DNA of 64,000 nucleotides from Pseudomonas hefeiensis (GCF_030687835.1 NZ_CP117449.1:3968001-4032000), one strand, 5' to 3'; counted from the first letter of the stretch, positions 12,095-21,825 are shown. Translations and numbers: made by a program. The notes: generated from the letters alone by a model not told the origin.

Positions 12095-12136
12095 GGGGCT
12101 GCTCCGCAGCCAGCGGGGATAAATCCCCTCGCCACA
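12095..12136. repeat. Single REP-type element (GGGATTTATCCCC class)
   Basis: This is one copy of the same unit seen at 9318-9360, in the same orientation, slightly shortened in the GCTGCTCCGCAGC palindrome. It sits between the amidohydrolase start and the stop of the ABM-domain gene. Confidence 0.8.
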
Positions 12137-12166
12137 ACAGTGTTTGTCACAACAGCTCGACGCTGC

Positions 12167-12793
12167 TTAGGGCTCCAGGTGTTCGTGGACTTGAGAAGCT
12201 TCAAGCCACGGCGCGAACAGACGAGTCGCCAGCGGCATGCACACGTACACCACCGACAGCACGATGGTCAGGGTGATCAGGAACGTGGCGACTACGTAAC
12301 TGGAAAGAAATGCGTGCATTTGCAGCAAAGGCCCCCAGATCAGCGGCACCAACAAGGTGTGGGGCAGGATGACCAACAACGTCACCACGGCCTGTTTCCA
12401 GCGTGGCGGGGGGATGGAGGCATCCGCCAACGGGGCGAACCAGAATTCCTTGTGGGGGGCGACTTCGGTCTGGTCGCCATCGGCCAACAGCGGCGCGGCC
12501 TCTTCCACCAGCTCGCGGCGCTGGGGCGAATCCAGCCAGCGTTGCATCGCCTCGGTGGAGCAGAAACGCAGCACGCAGGTAAACAGCGACAACCCGCCCA
12601 GCTTGCCCCGGACAACATCCACACCCAGGTGCCCAGGCCACTGACCGGCCACCCGCACGGTGCGGCGCAACCAGGCCTCATAAGCCGCGTCTTCGCCGGA
12701 TTTGATCCGGTGCTTGATCACCAGGGTGACAATTTCGTCGAAGCCGGGTTTTACAGGGTCGCTGGTCAATTCAACGGTTTGAGGTTCAGACAT
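12167..12793 (-). CDS. Antibiotic biosynthesis monooxygenase (ABM)-domain membrane protein
   Basis: The first 110 or so residues resemble a dimeric alpha-beta barrel ABM domain (KHRIKSGEDAAYEAWLRRTV, then WLDSPQRRELVEEAAPLL). The remainder has two to three membrane helices (about residues 133-155 and 163-190). The whole is 208 residues, ABM plus membrane tail, a combination seen in conserved proteobacterial proteins of unknown function. The ATG at 12793 lies inside the end of the doxX-like gene (8-base overlap), so the two are translationally coupled. Confidence 0.8.
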   Translation of the reverse strand: MSEPQTVELTSDPVKPGFDEIVTLVIKHRIKSGEDAAYEAWLRRTVRVAGQWPGHLGVDVVRGKLGGLSLFTCVLRFCSTEAMQRWLDSPQRRELVEEAAPLLADGDQTEVAPHKEFWFAPLADASIPPPRWKQAVVTLLVILPHTLLVPLIWGPLLQMHAFLSSYVVATFLITLTIVLSVVYVCMPLATRLFAPWLEASQVHEHLEP

Positions 12794-13199
12794 GACGAAG
12801 CACTCCAACAAAACGCGTGTTCATCGCCAGGCGTCCAGGCCCGGCAATCAACACGCTGGTAAATACGATCAGCAGCAGCCAACCGAACTGCCCTTCTTCC
12901 AGGGTCCACTGCGGGTGCACCACCACAAGCGCGACGACCAATAGAAACAGGATGGGCACGCACGCCAGACGCACGAGGACCCCGGCCATGATCAACAGGG
13001 GGCACAGCACTTCGGCGAAAATCGCCAGCGTCAGGGTGAGCGCGGCGCCCAGGTGAAACGGGTCCTCGATGCGCGTCAGCTCGACGCTGTAGTGCAACAG
13101 TTTGGGCAGCCCGTGGACCCACAGTAAAAACAGCCCACCGCTCAGGCGCAGGAACAGCAAACCCAGATCCTGCAGGGAACGTTCGTCCACGATGCTCAT
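12786..13199 (-). CDS. DoxX family membrane protein
   Basis: This 137-residue protein has four predicted membrane helices. The DoxX-family signature is near the start (LGLLFLRLSGGLFLLWVHGLPKL) with a periplasm-facing HPQW motif near residue 100. DoxX relatives associate with quinone or thiosulfate-linked oxidoreductases, but the role here is unknown. The start codon overlaps the stop of the upstream LysR gene (ATGA), and its end overlaps the ABM-domain gene. This forms a tight three-gene operon. Confidence 0.85.
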   Translation of the reverse strand: MSIVDERSLQDLGLLFLRLSGGLFLLWVHGLPKLLHYSVELTRIEDPFHLGAALTLTLAIFAEVLCPLLIMAGVLVRLACVPILFLLVVALVVVHPQWTLEEGQFGWLLLIVFTSVLIAGPGRLAMNTRFVGVLRHV

Positions 13200-14143
13200 C
13201 GCTGAACTCCAGCCGGATCCGCATAGGCGGCGGCCGGCAGCGGTTGGGACATGTGGGTGGCAATCCGCGAGCGCAGCCAGCGCTCGGCCGGATCGTTGTC
13301 ATGCACACCGCTCCAAACCATCGACAGCTCGGCGGCATTGATCTGGAACGGCGGATCCTCGGCGCGTAGCGCGCAGCCTTCCACCAGCGCGCAGGCGGCG
13401 TAGTCAGGCACGGTGGAGATCAGTTCAGTGCCTGCCAGCAAGGCCCGCAGACCACTGAACTGCGGCACCGCCAAGACCACTTTGCGGGTTCGACCGATGC
13501 GCGCCAGGTCCAGGTCGATGTTGCCGCTCAGGTCGCCCGAAAACGAAACCATGGCATGGGGCCGCGCGCAGTATTCATCCAGGGTCAGCGGCCCAGGGCG
13601 CTGGTCGCCGCGCAAGACCTTGCAGGGAATGTCGCGCAGTTTCTTGCGCTTGGCATTGGCCGGCAGATCGGTGGTGTAACTCACACCGACGCTGATTTCG
13701 CCACTGGCCAGCAGCGACGACATCAGCAGGAAATTGGCCCGGCGCACCACCACAATGATGCCGGGGGCCTCTTCGCGCAGTTGACTGAGCAAGGGTGGAA
13801 ACAGGCCAAACTCGGCATCGTCGGACAAACCGATGCGAAACACGTCGCAACTGGTGGACGGATCGAAAGCCTTAGCCCGGCTGACCGCGCCCGAGATCGT
13901 ATCCATGGCCGGTTGCAGTTCCTGCAGGATCGCCAGAGCCCGCGGCGTCGGCTCCATGCCGCGACCGTTGCGGATCAGCAGCGGATCGTCGAACAGATCC
14001 CGCAGCCTTCCGAGCGCCGCGCTCACCGCCGGCTGGCCCATGAACAGCTTTTCGGCGACACGGGTCAGGTTCTTCTCGAACATCAGTGCTTCGAAGATCA
14101 CCAGCAGGTTCATGTCGAGGCGGCGCAAATCATTGCGGTTCAT
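13196..14143 (-). CDS. LysR-family transcriptional regulator (NodD/LinR-like)
   Basis: This 315-residue regulator starts MNRNDLRRLDMNLLVIFEAL, an N-terminus typical of the NodD-like LysR branch that often senses aromatic or hydrophobic compounds. The helix-turn-helix is at about residues 24-45 (NLTRVAEKLFMGQPAVSAAL). It is first in an operon with the doxX-like and ABM-domain genes and probably regulates them. A longer reading to 14206 would include REP sequence and is rejected. Confidence 0.88.
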   Translation of the reverse strand: MNRNDLRRLDMNLLVIFEALMFEKNLTRVAEKLFMGQPAVSAALGRLRDLFDDPLLIRNGRGMEPTPRALAILQELQPAMDTISGAVSRAKAFDPSTSCDVFRIGLSDDAEFGLFPPLLSQLREEAPGIIVVVRRANFLLMSSLLASGEISVGVSYTTDLPANAKRKKLRDIPCKVLRGDQRPGPLTLDEYCARPHAMVSFSGDLSGNIDLDLARIGRTRKVVLAVPQFSGLRALLAGTELISTVPDYAACALVEGCALRAEDPPFQINAAELSMVWSGVHDNDPAERWLRSRIATHMSQPLPAAAYADPAGVQR

Positions 14144-14170
14144 GGGTGCTATTCCTGTTGAATACCGGTC

Positions 14171-14200
14171 CTGTGGGAGCGAGCTTGCTCGCTCCCACAG
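14171..14200. repeat. Single REP palindrome
   Basis: CTGTGGGAGCGAGCTTGCTC continues directly into its mirror image, giving a compact 30-base palindrome. It separates the LysR gene from the alpha/beta hydrolase gene. Confidence 0.85.
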
Positions 14201-14213
14201 TTTCATGGCTTGA

Positions 14214-15035
14214 TCAAGCCTGGATGAACGCCAGCAGGTCCGCGTTCAGCCGGTCCTTGTGCGTATCGGTCAGGCCATGCGGCGCGCCGGGGTAGATCAG
14301 CAGCTGCGAGTTCTTGAGCAATTTGGCGGCCGCGATGCCCGCCGTTTCGATCGGGACGACCTGGTCGTCATCGCCATGGACCACCAGGGTCGGCACATCG
14401 ATATTGCGCAGGTCTTCGGATAGATCCGTCTCCGAGAACGCCTTGATGCAGTCGTAGGTGTTCTTGTGACCGGCGAGCATGCCCTGCATCCAGAACCAGT
14501 CGATCATGCCCTGGGAGACCTTGGCACCCGGCCGGTTGGCGCCGAAAAACGAACTGGCCACATCTTTGTATAGCTGAGAACGGTCAGCCAGAGAGGCCTG
14601 GCGGAAACCGTCGAACACCTCCACGGGCAAGCCACCAGGGTTGGCCGGGGTCCTGAGCATCAACGGGGTCACCGCCGAGATCAGCCCGAGCTTGGCAACC
14701 CGGGCGGCACCATGCCGACCCATGTAGCGGGCGACTTCGCCACCGCCGGTGGAAAAGCCCAGCAACACCGCGTCCTTGAGGTCCAGCCGCTCGATCAGCT
14801 CGGCCAGGTCATCGGCATAGGTGTCCATGTCGTTGCCGTCCCAAGGCTGGCTGGAGCGCCCGTGCCCGCGGCGGTCATGGGCGATCACCCGGTAACCGTT
14901 GGACGCCAGGAACATCATCTGCGCCTCCCAACTGTCCGAATTCAACGGCCAGCCGTGGCTGAAGACCACCGGTTGACCACTGCCCCAATCCTTGTAGTAA
15001 ATCTCGGTGCCGTCGCGGGTGATGAAGGTGCTCAT
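14214..15035 (-). CDS. Alpha/beta hydrolase (non-heme chloroperoxidase/arylesterase type)
   Basis: This 273-residue serine hydrolase has the nucleophile elbow GFSTGG (S95), the acid in HGDDDQVVP (D224) and the histidine in PGAPHGLTD (H253). The oxyanion segment [10 protein letters not shown] and the strand [12 protein letters not shown] identify the cofactor-free haloperoxidase/arylesterase group, which has esterase and perhydrolase activity. The ATG at 15035 follows AAGGAATCACGTC; a start 33 bases upstream lacks a ribosome site. It is monocistronic and probably cytoplasmic. Confidence 0.92.
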   Translation of the reverse strand: MSTFITRDGTEIYYKDWGSGQPVVFSHGWPLNSDSWEAQMMFLASNGYRVIAHDRRGHGRSSQPWDGNDMDTYADDLAELIERLDLKDAVLLGFSTGGGEVARYMGRHGAARVAKLGLISAVTPLMLRTPANPGGLPVEVFDGFRQASLADRSQLYKDVASSFFGANRPGAKVSQGMIDWFWMQGMLAGHKNTYDCIKAFSETDLSEDLRNIDVPTLVVHGDDDQVVPIETAGIAAAKLLKNSQLLIYPGAPHGLTDTHKDRLNADLLAFIQA

Positions 15036-15157
15036 GACGTGATTCCTTGAGAGGGGTGGATTGCTCAATGGTCCGGTCAGAGGGGGCAGTTGCGTGAGTT
15101 AAACGTTGTTAATTTTTTTGGAACCGGCGTGTTAATCCCCAATAAAGACTGCTTTTT

Positions 15158-15290
15158 TGTGGCGAGGGGATTTATCCCCGCAGGGCTGCAAAGCAGTCCC
15201 GAGACTGACACCTGGGTGTGTCAGATTCATGGGGGATTGGGCTTTTGGGGGCGCTTCGCGACCCAGCGAGGATAAATCCCCTCGCCACAG
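15158..15290. repeat. Pair of inverted REP-type elements (GGGATTTATCCCC class)
   Basis: TGTGGCGAGGGGATTTATCC at 15158 is mirrored by GGATAAATCCCCTCGCCACA ending near 15289. The pair fills most of the 380-base gap between the hydrolase start and the regulator at 15416. The remaining upstream 100 bases (15290-15415) hold the regulator promoter. Confidence 0.85.
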
Positions 15291-15415
15291 AGTTCTGGCA
15301 ACCAGAGGGTGGTGTGTTTGCCAGTGGGAAGACTCTTCACCGTTGCGCTTGAAACAAAACCTGAGGAATATGCTCGGGAAAAGCCCCTGCATCGGGACAA
15401 GAAATTGAGAGCAAC

Positions 15416-17767
15416 ATGAGCCAATACCTCAGCCTGCCCGTCGAACAGACGGTGCATTTCGGTCCTTATCGCGTCCATCCGCGTCAGCGGCTGGTGCTGG
15501 AGGCCGGGCAGCCGTTGCGCCTGGGGCGGCGGGCGGTGGAGATTCTGCTGGTGTTGCTCGAACACGCCGGGCAAGTGGTGAGCAAGCAAGAACTGATGGC
15601 CCGTGTCTGGCCCAAGAGCGTCGTGGAAGACACTAACCTGCGGGTGCACGTGGCGGCACTGCGCAAGGCCTTGGGAGACGGCCAGTCGGGGCAGCGCTAC
15701 ATCGTCACCGTGGCGCAGCGCGGCTACAGTTTTGTCGCACCATTGTCCCTGGAGCCGGTCGAGCAACTGGCACGCATCCCTCACCCTTCGCTGGCTCGCA
15801 ACCTGCCGCCGCGCCGCACTCGGATGATCGGACGCCAGGGCCTGGTGGAAAACCTGGTGGCCCAGTTGCCGCGAAAACGTTTCATCACCCTGGTGGGAAC
15901 CGGCGGGATCGGCAAGACCACCGTCGCCTTGCGGGTTGCTGAACGACTGATCGGCCACTACCGCGACGGCACCTATCTGTTAGACCTGGCGTCGCTCAAC
16001 GATCCATGCATGATTGCCCCAAACCTATGTGCGCTGCTGGACCTGCCGCTGCACGACGGCGATCCGCTGGACGCCATCGCCCGGCGACTCAAGGAGCGAC
16101 ACCTGCTGCTGGTCATCGATAATTGCGAGCACCTGATCGATGCCATCGCCCAGTTCAGTGAAACCCTGCTGCGCGGTGCGCCCCACTTGCATATTCTGGC
16201 CACCAGCCGCGAAGGCCTGCGGGCCGAAGGTGAGCACGTGCAGCATCTGGACTCCCTGGCGTTCCCACCCCGGGAGATGCCCATCGAGGGTTATCCGGCC
16301 CTGGAGTTCCCGGCGCTGCAACTGTTCGCCGAACGGGCAATGGCCAGTCATGACAGCTTCGAGCTGACGGATCAGGACATACCACTGGTGATCGACATCT
16401 GCCGTCGGTTGGACGGTATTCCCCTGGCCATCGAACTGGCCGCCGGTCAGATCGGTATGTTCGGGTTGGAGGAGCTTCACCGGCAGCTGCAAGGCAGCGT
16501 CGCCCTGCTCCACAACGACACCAACGCCGCCGCACCGCGCCAACAAACCCTGCATGCCACGCTGGACTGGAGCTTCGCACTGCTCACGCCCTGCGAGCAG
16601 ACCTGCCTGCGCCGGCTGGCGGTGTTCATGGGCAGCTTCGACCTGGCCTCGGCCGCAGCGGTGATCGTGGGTCAACATATCGCGCCGGACCAAGTGCTGA
16701 TGTCGGTCAGCCAACTGGTCGCCAAATCGTTGCTCAATGTCGAGATCGGCGATGAGGAGGTGCGGTATCGCCTGCTGGATACCACCCGCAGCTATGCCCT
16801 GGAAAAACTGGCTGAAGCCGGGGAGCTGGCTGCCAGCCACGAACGACACGCCGAGCGCTGCCTGACGCTCATGGAGCATGCCGAAAAAGACTGGGAAACG
16901 ACCCCCACGCGGCAGTGGATCACCCGCTACGCCATCTATCGCGACGACATCCGCGCCGCGCTCGACCGAGGGCTGAGCCCGCAGGGGTCGCATGCGGTAG
17001 CGATCCGCCTGACGGCCCGCACCCTGCCCCTCTGGCAGGAGTTGTCGCTGCTCAGGGAGCACGGGCTTTACGTGAGCAAGGCGCGAGCATTATTACGCCA
17101 AAGCCCCGCGCCGTGCCCACGGCTGACCCTCGTGCTGGAACTGGCCCATGCCAGTTTCAATTACCACACCCAAGGCGGTACGCCTGCCACTGTCGAAGCC
17201 TTCATCACGGCCCGGCGCCAGGCACAACAATGCCAGGACCTGGCCGGCGAGCTGCGAGCCATATCGGGGCTCATGACCGTCAACCTCAGCTGCGGCAACT
17301 ACCAAGAGGCATTGGCACAAAGCCGGGATTTCGACCGACTGGGTATGCACGGCGACCCGATCCTGTCCCTGAGCACCCAACGCCTGCGTGTGCTGGCGCA
17401 GCATTTCACCGGCGACCAGACTGCGGCCCGGCGTGATGCCGAACAAGTGATCCAGCGTCTGGCCCAGAGCGGCCACCTCAGCCGTTTCTCCCACGGTTTC
17501 GGCGTGCAATACGATCAGAGCGTGGCGGCACTGACCGTTCTGGCGCGCATTCTCTGGCTACAAGGCTTTGCCGAGAAAGCCCGGCGCACCGCCGACCTTG
17601 CGCTGCAGATTGCCTTACAGATCAACCACAGCATCTCGATCTGCTACACCCTGGCGCTGAGCGGTTGTGTGATTGCGCAACTACAACGGCGATCACTCAA
17701 CCGCCCGGGAAAGGCTCGAACTGTTGAAGCACCAGGCCAAGAAACATTCGGTCATGCTGTTCCATGA
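15416..17767 (+). CDS. Winged-helix/NB-ATPase transcriptional regulator, main part of a frameshifted gene
   Basis: The protein has an OmpR/PhoB-type winged helix at residues 12-108, then a STAND/AAA-like ATPase. The P-loop GTGGIGKTT is at 161-169 and a Walker B LLVIDNCEH at 231-239. A helical repeat (TPR-like) region runs from about residue 470. The frame stops after 783 residues in an unrelated tail. The natural continuation is the +1 frame from about 17680 to 18227, so the intact protein would have about 937 residues. DNA-binding, ATP-switched activation is inferred from the family; the target is unknown. Confidence 0.75.
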   Translation: MSQYLSLPVEQTVHFGPYRVHPRQRLVLEAGQPLRLGRRAVEILLVLLEHAGQVVSKQELMARVWPKSVVEDTNLRVHVAALRKALGDGQSGQRYIVTVAQRGYSFVAPLSLEPVEQLARIPHPSLARNLPPRRTRMIGRQGLVENLVAQLPRKRFITLVGTGGIGKTTVALRVAERLIGHYRDGTYLLDLASLNDPCMIAPNLCALLDLPLHDGDPLDAIARRLKERHLLLVIDNCEHLIDAIAQFSETLLRGAPHLHILATSREGLRAEGEHVQHLDSLAFPPREMPIEGYPALEFPALQLFAERAMASHDSFELTDQDIPLVIDICRRLDGIPLAIELAAGQIGMFGLEELHRQLQGSVALLHNDTNAAAPRQQTLHATLDWSFALLTPCEQTCLRRLAVFMGSFDLASAAAVIVGQHIAPDQVLMSVSQLVAKSLLNVEIGDEEVRYRLLDTTRSYALEKLAEAGELAASHERHAERCLTLMEHAEKDWETTPTRQWITRYAIYRDDIRAALDRGLSPQGSHAVAIRLTARTLPLWQELSLLREHGLYVSKARALLRQSPAPCPRLTLVLELAHASFNYHTQGGTPATVEAFITARRQAQQCQDLAGELRAISGLMTVNLSCGNYQEALAQSRDFDRLGMHGDPILSLSTQRLRVLAQHFTGDQTAARRDAEQVIQRLAQSGHLSRFSHGFGVQYDQSVAALTVLARILWLQGFAEKARRTADLALQIALQINHSISICYTLALSGCVIAQLQRRSLNRPGKARTVEAPGQETFGHAVP

Positions 17768-18227
17768 CTGGGCCAGCCACTACGCCCGCGCTTTCGATGA
17801 CAAAACCCTGGAAGCGAACTTGACCAACGCCGGACTGATCCAGGATATCGTCGTCACCCTGCGCATCGACTGTGTCAGCCAGGCACAGGTCGAGCGCGCC
17901 CGCAACGGTGCGGCAGGCTGGTGTACGGCGGAGATCCTGCGAGCCGATGCCGAAACCCTGTTGGCGCAAAACGACCCCAGCCTTGAGCGCCGCGCCGAAG
18001 AGCAACTGCTGAGCGCCCTGACGGTGGCCCGGAGGCAAAATGCCTTGGCCTGGGAACTGCGCAGCGCCATGTCCCTGGCCCGGCTGTGGCAACGCCGGGG
18101 CATGGACGATGCCGCCCAGGATCTACTCGGGCCGGTCTATCGACGTTTCAGCGAAGGGTTCGAGACCCCCGACCTACAGCAAGCTGGCGCGCTGCTGCAA
18201 AAACTGGCCCGACGGCTGCAGCCTTGA
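17673..18227 (+). pseudogene. C-terminal TPR-like part of the same regulator, out of frame
   Basis: This 184-codon frame begins within the end of the preceding reading frame. It continues the helical repeat region (YNGDHSTARERLELLKHQAK, then long amphipathic helices to ARRLQP). It has no start codon with a ribosome site; it becomes continuous with the upstream frame if one base is removed around 17680-17682 (GCGCAACTACAACGGC). This is either a true frameshift mutation or a sequencing error. Its last 54 bases overlap the end of the convergent regulator gene. Confidence 0.75.
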
Positions 18228-19646
18228 ACGACGCACCTCCCAAGCGTCTTGCAGCGCGTGGCGTCGGTTGAAAACAGCCCACTGATCACTGCGCCGCAAT
18301 TTTTCCAGGGCATAGGCGCGAGTGGTGTGGAGCAAGTGGAACTGAACCCCGTCCACGCATTGCTCGACCATGACCAGCGATTGACTCGCCAGCCGAGACA
18401 GCAGAGCAGGCAATTGCCCGGCTTCCAACTCAGCGCAACTGATGACGGCTATCGCAGCCTTGAGCGTAAACGGCCCATCGAACACGGCCAGGCGCTGGAA
18501 CACGGCTTGCTCATCGTCATTCAAGCGCTCGAAGCTCCAGTCCAGCATCGCCTCCAGGCTTCGATGGCGCGCCACAGCCGTGCGGCGCCCATGGTTCAAG
18601 AGTGACAGCCCACAATCCAACTGTTCCAAGACCCCCGCCACGCCCAACACCCCCACCTGCGCCGCCGCCAGTTCCAGCGCCAACGGTAACCCGTCCAGGC
18701 GTTGACATATCTGGACAATTGCCGCCAGCTCGCGGTCATTGGGCTTGAAACCCTGCTGTCGGGCAGCGACCTGATCGATCAACAACTGCACCGCCGGACA
18801 CGCCAATATCTGGTGCTGCGGTTCAAGGGCCGAGGCCACTGTCAGGCCCGGCAGTTGTACGACCCTCTCATCAGTCAGATTCAAGGGCTCGCGGCTGCTC
18901 AACAGCAGCGAGACCTGCGGGGCCGATGTGCCCAATGTCAGGGCCAGGTCCCGGCAGGCGTCGAGCAGATGATCACCGCCATCGAGCACCAGCAACATCC
19001 GCCAGGATTTCAGTTGCTGGCTCAAGGCGCCGTGTCCCAGACCCAGGGTGCGGGAAACCTGCACCGTCACCTGCGACGGGTCGCTGATGGTGGACAAGTC
19101 CACAAACCAGGCACCGTCGTCAAAGTGTTCCAGCAACAGTTCGGCGACCCGCAGCACCACGGTGGTCTTGCCGACGCCACCCGGTCCGGTCACGGTGGTC
19201 AGGCGCTGACGGGGCACCGCGCTGAGCAACCGTCCCAGCACTTTGTCGCGACCGATCACCGGGCTCAGGCGCGCGGGCAGGTTATGCCGCTCGACCGGCT
19301 GCTCGAGGTCAGCCTCCACGGGCACGGCAAAGCAATAGCCCTGCCGTGGATGATTGAGGATGTAGCGAAAACCGTCCGGCCCGTCACCAAAAGCCCGCCG
19401 CAGCGCCGCGATGTGTACCCGCAGGTTGATTTCTTCCACCACGCTATCAGGCCAGACCCGCGCGATAAGCGCTTGCTTGCTGACAAAGTGGCCGGCGTTC
19501 TCCAGCAACACTTGAAGAATGTCCAGGGCGCGACCACCCAATGCCAGCGGCTCGCCGTCTCGGGTGACAAGTCGCTGCTGGCGGTAAAAGATAAACGAGC
19601 CGAAGCTCACTGCCGCCTCGGTATCGGCTTTGACGAAACTGTTCAT
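18174..19646 (-). CDS. Winged-helix/NB-ATPase transcriptional regulator lacking the TPR half
   Basis: The 490-residue protein is a paralogue of the convergent regulator. It has a winged helix at about 12-108, a P-loop GPGGVGKTT at 154-162 and a Walker-B-like LLVLDGGDH at 218-226. It stops soon after the position where the neighbour's repeat domain begins, and its last 17 or so codons are antisense to the neighbour's 3' end. This suggests that its tail was lost. Start 19646 (MNSFVKADTE) leads directly into the winged helix. An upstream extension of 38 codons is possible but unlike the family. Confidence 0.78.
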   Translation of the reverse strand: MNSFVKADTEAAVSFGSFIFYRQQRLVTRDGEPLALGGRALDILQVLLENAGHFVSKQALIARVWPDSVVEEINLRVHIAALRRAFGDGPDGFRYILNHPRQGYCFAVPVEADLEQPVERHNLPARLSPVIGRDKVLGRLLSAVPRQRLTTVTGPGGVGKTTVVLRVAELLLEHFDDGAWFVDLSTISDPSQVTVQVSRTLGLGHGALSQQLKSWRMLLVLDGGDHLLDACRDLALTLGTSAPQVSLLLSSREPLNLTDERVVQLPGLTVASALEPQHQILACPAVQLLIDQVAARQQGFKPNDRELAAIVQICQRLDGLPLALELAAAQVGVLGVAGVLEQLDCGLSLLNHGRRTAVARHRSLEAMLDWSFERLNDDEQAVFQRLAVFDGPFTLKAAIAVISCAELEAGQLPALLSRLASQSLVMVEQCVDGVQFHLLHTTRAYALEKLRRSDQWAVFNRRHALQDAWEVRRSRLQPSGQFLQQRASLL

Positions 19647-19829
19647 GGGCGATCCAGCGCCGGATAACCGTCGCGGGCATGACACTTCGGCTATCCGGAC
19701 GCGTCTGCCCTGGCTCCTGCGCATCCTTTCCAGAGGGTTCGCCGTTATCTTGGCAGCCATCGCTCAGAGGACAATGCTGGCACAGGGCGCATCACGGACA
19801 TTGCGGTGCCCTGGACGGACACCGATGGC

Positions 19830-20780
19830 TCAACTGAACTGCTGGCGATACTGCACCGGGGTCAGGCCGAGTTTTTCACTGAACAGCAGACGCATGTGCC
19901 GCACACTGCCGAAGCCGCTGCGAAACGCCACGGTCTTGAGGGGCAAATCGGTGGATTCCAGCAACTGGCGGGCCCGGTCGATACGCGCGCCTTGCAGAAA
20001 CTCCATGGGCGTCATCTTCACTTCGCGAACGAACATCCGGGCAAAATGGCGCGAACTCATGGCCGCGATGGCTGCCATGCGCTCGATGGTGAAAGGTTCC
20101 TCCAGGTGCTCCATCACATGATTCTGCACCCGGGTAATGGCCGATTCTTGAGCCGCCACCGCCGCCACCAGCGGGCTGAACTGCGCCTGGCCGCCCTGGC
20201 GTTTCATCACTACCAGCAACACCTTGGCCACATCCAGCGCGACTTTGCGACCGTGGTCCTGAGCAACGATGGACAGCGCCAGGTCGATGCCGGCGGTGAC
20301 GCCGCCGGAGGTGATCAGGCGTCGATCCTGCAGGAAGATTTTGTCGGTTTCCACCAGGGCCTTGGGGAAACGCTGGATCAGGCGCTCGGTGTAGTGCCAG
20401 TGGGTGGTGACGCGATAGCCGTCGAGCAGCCCCGCCTCTCCTAACACAAATACGCCGGTGCAAATGGAACCGTAACGCGTGGCCCGTTGCGCCGCCGCGC
20501 GCAACCAGGTGTGCAATCCCGGATGCTGGTCGTTATAGGCACCCGGCCCACCCGGCACCAGCAACACGTCGTAGGCGGCCCAGGCCTGGTCGATGTGGAT
20601 ATCGGCCTGTACCGCCACGCCGTTGGACGCTCGCAACGCGCCGCGCTCGGTCCCCAGGGTCAGCAGTTGATAACGAAGATCGGGTTCAAGGTAACGATTG
20701 GCGATGGAAAACACCTCAAGGGGCCCGGCCATGTCGAGCAGGAGAAAATCCGGGAACAGCACCATTGCAACGGTTTTCAT
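19830..20780 (-). CDS. GlxA-family AraC-type transcriptional regulator
   Basis: This 316-residue protein combines an N-terminal DJ-1/PfpI-like domain (VLLVPGGPGAYND; GSICTGVFVLGEAGLLDG carries the nucleophile-elbow-like cysteine) with a C-terminal pair of AraC helix-turn-helices. The latter end in FRSGFGSVRHMRLLFSEKLG. Family members respond to amino acids and related amines. The DJ-1 cysteine may be structural rather than catalytic. It lies alone, with its promoter adjoining a REP pair. Confidence 0.9.
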   Translation of the reverse strand: MKTVAMVLFPDFLLLDMAGPLEVFSIANRYLEPDLRYQLLTLGTERGALRASNGVAVQADIHIDQAWAAYDVLLVPGGPGAYNDQHPGLHTWLRAAAQRATRYGSICTGVFVLGEAGLLDGYRVTTHWHYTERLIQRFPKALVETDKIFLQDRRLITSGGVTAGIDLALSIVAQDHGRKVALDVAKVLLVVMKRQGGQAQFSPLVAAVAAQESAITRVQNHVMEHLEEPFTIERMAAIAAMSSRHFARMFVREVKMTPMEFLQGARIDRARQLLESTDLPLKTVAFRSGFGSVRHMRLLFSEKLGLTPVQYRQQFS

Positions 20781-20820
20781 CGAAAATACGCCAAAAATAT
20801 TCAGAACCTGTAGATGTCAC

Positions 20821-20911
20821 TTGTGGCGCGAGCCTGCTCACCCTAGCGCACTGGCAACCAACAAGAAGGCAAGCTGAACCGGCTTTATCGCGAGCAGGCT
20901 CGCCCCCACAG
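20821..20911. repeat. Pair of inverted REP elements, degenerate
   Basis: TTGTGGCGCGAGCCTGCTC at 20821 and GAGCAGGCTCGCCCCCACAG ending at 20911 form a divergent inverted pair of the GAGCNNGCTC class. They lie between the GlxA-type gene and the pirin gene. Confidence 0.75.
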
Positions 20912-21102
20912 GTTTTGTGTAGCCTGGAAAACCCACATTATGTCGAAGCCAGGCGCCTGCGGGTAGGCATCATCCATTGTCTACTCAAAACGGACAGTCT
21001 TTCGTTTTCCACCTGCTTATTGCACCAATCAATAACCATTAACCTTCTTCTGAACCTGGCGAACGCCCACCGCCGCCGCCCATACCGATCAGGAGAGCTA
21101 CC

Positions 21103-21825
21103 ATGCTGACCCTTCGCAAAGCTTCAGACCGCGGCATCGCCCGTCACGGCTGGCTGACCTCGTTCCATACGTTTTCCTTTGCCAGCTACCGCAACGTCAA
21201 TGAACAAGGCTTCTCCGACCTGCTGGTCATCAACGACGACCGGGTCGCAGCGGCCAAGGGCTTCGGCCAGCATCCTCATCGGGACATGGAGATTTTCTCC
21301 TATGTACTCGAAGGGGCACTGGAACATAAGGACACCTTGGGCACGGGCTCGGTGATTCGCCCCGGTGACGTTCAATTGATGAGCGCCGGCAGCGGCGTGG
21401 CCCATAGCGAGTTCAACCACAGCGCCGAGGAGCTGGTGCACTTCCTGCAAATCTGGATCGTGCCCAACATCAGTGGCGCCACACCTCGCTATCAACAGGA
21501 GCACTTCAGCGCCGAACAGAAACGGGGTCGCCTGCAATTGATCATTTCCCCGGACGGCGCCAACGGCTCGCTCCAGGTGCGCCAGGACGCACGGGTCTAT
21601 GCCGGGCTGTTCGACGGCGAGGAAAACGCCACCCTGACATTGGCGCCTGATCGTTATGCCTACGTGCATGTGGCCCGTGGCAGCGTCGAGCTCAATGGCG
21701 TGTCGTTACAGGAAGGTGATGGCGTGCGGGTGCGTGATGAACAGGTACTGGCGTTGTGCAACGGCCAGGACGCCGAAGTCCTGGTGTTTGATCTGCGCCC
21801 ACAGGAATTGCCGCAAATGCCCTGA
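21103..21825 (+). CDS. Pirin-family bicupin protein
   Basis: This 240-residue protein has two cupin barrels. The N-terminal metal site is intact: HPHRDMEIFSYVLEGALEHKD supplies two His and a Glu/His set, here at about residues 57-77. Bacterial pirins of this type include quercetin 2,3-dioxygenases and regulators of central metabolism; which applies cannot be told. The ATG follows AGGAGAGCTACC, a strong ribosome site. It is monocistronic. Confidence 0.92.
   Translation: MLTLRKASDRGIARHGWLTSFHTFSFASYRNVNEQGFSDLLVINDDRVAAAKGFGQHPHRDMEIFSYVLEGALEHKDTLGTGSVIRPGDVQLMSAGSGVAHSEFNHSAEELVHFLQIWIVPNISGATPRYQQEHFSAEQKRGRLQLIISPDGANGSLQVRQDARVYAGLFDGEENATLTLAPDRYAYVHVARGSVELNGVSLQEGDGVRVRDEQVLALCNGQDAEVLVFDLRPQELPQMP

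Noticed and set aside
9228..15290. Repeated palindromes as a possible CRISPR array
   Set aside because: The repeats are dispersed REP pairs with no regular spacing or unique spacers, and no cas genes are present.
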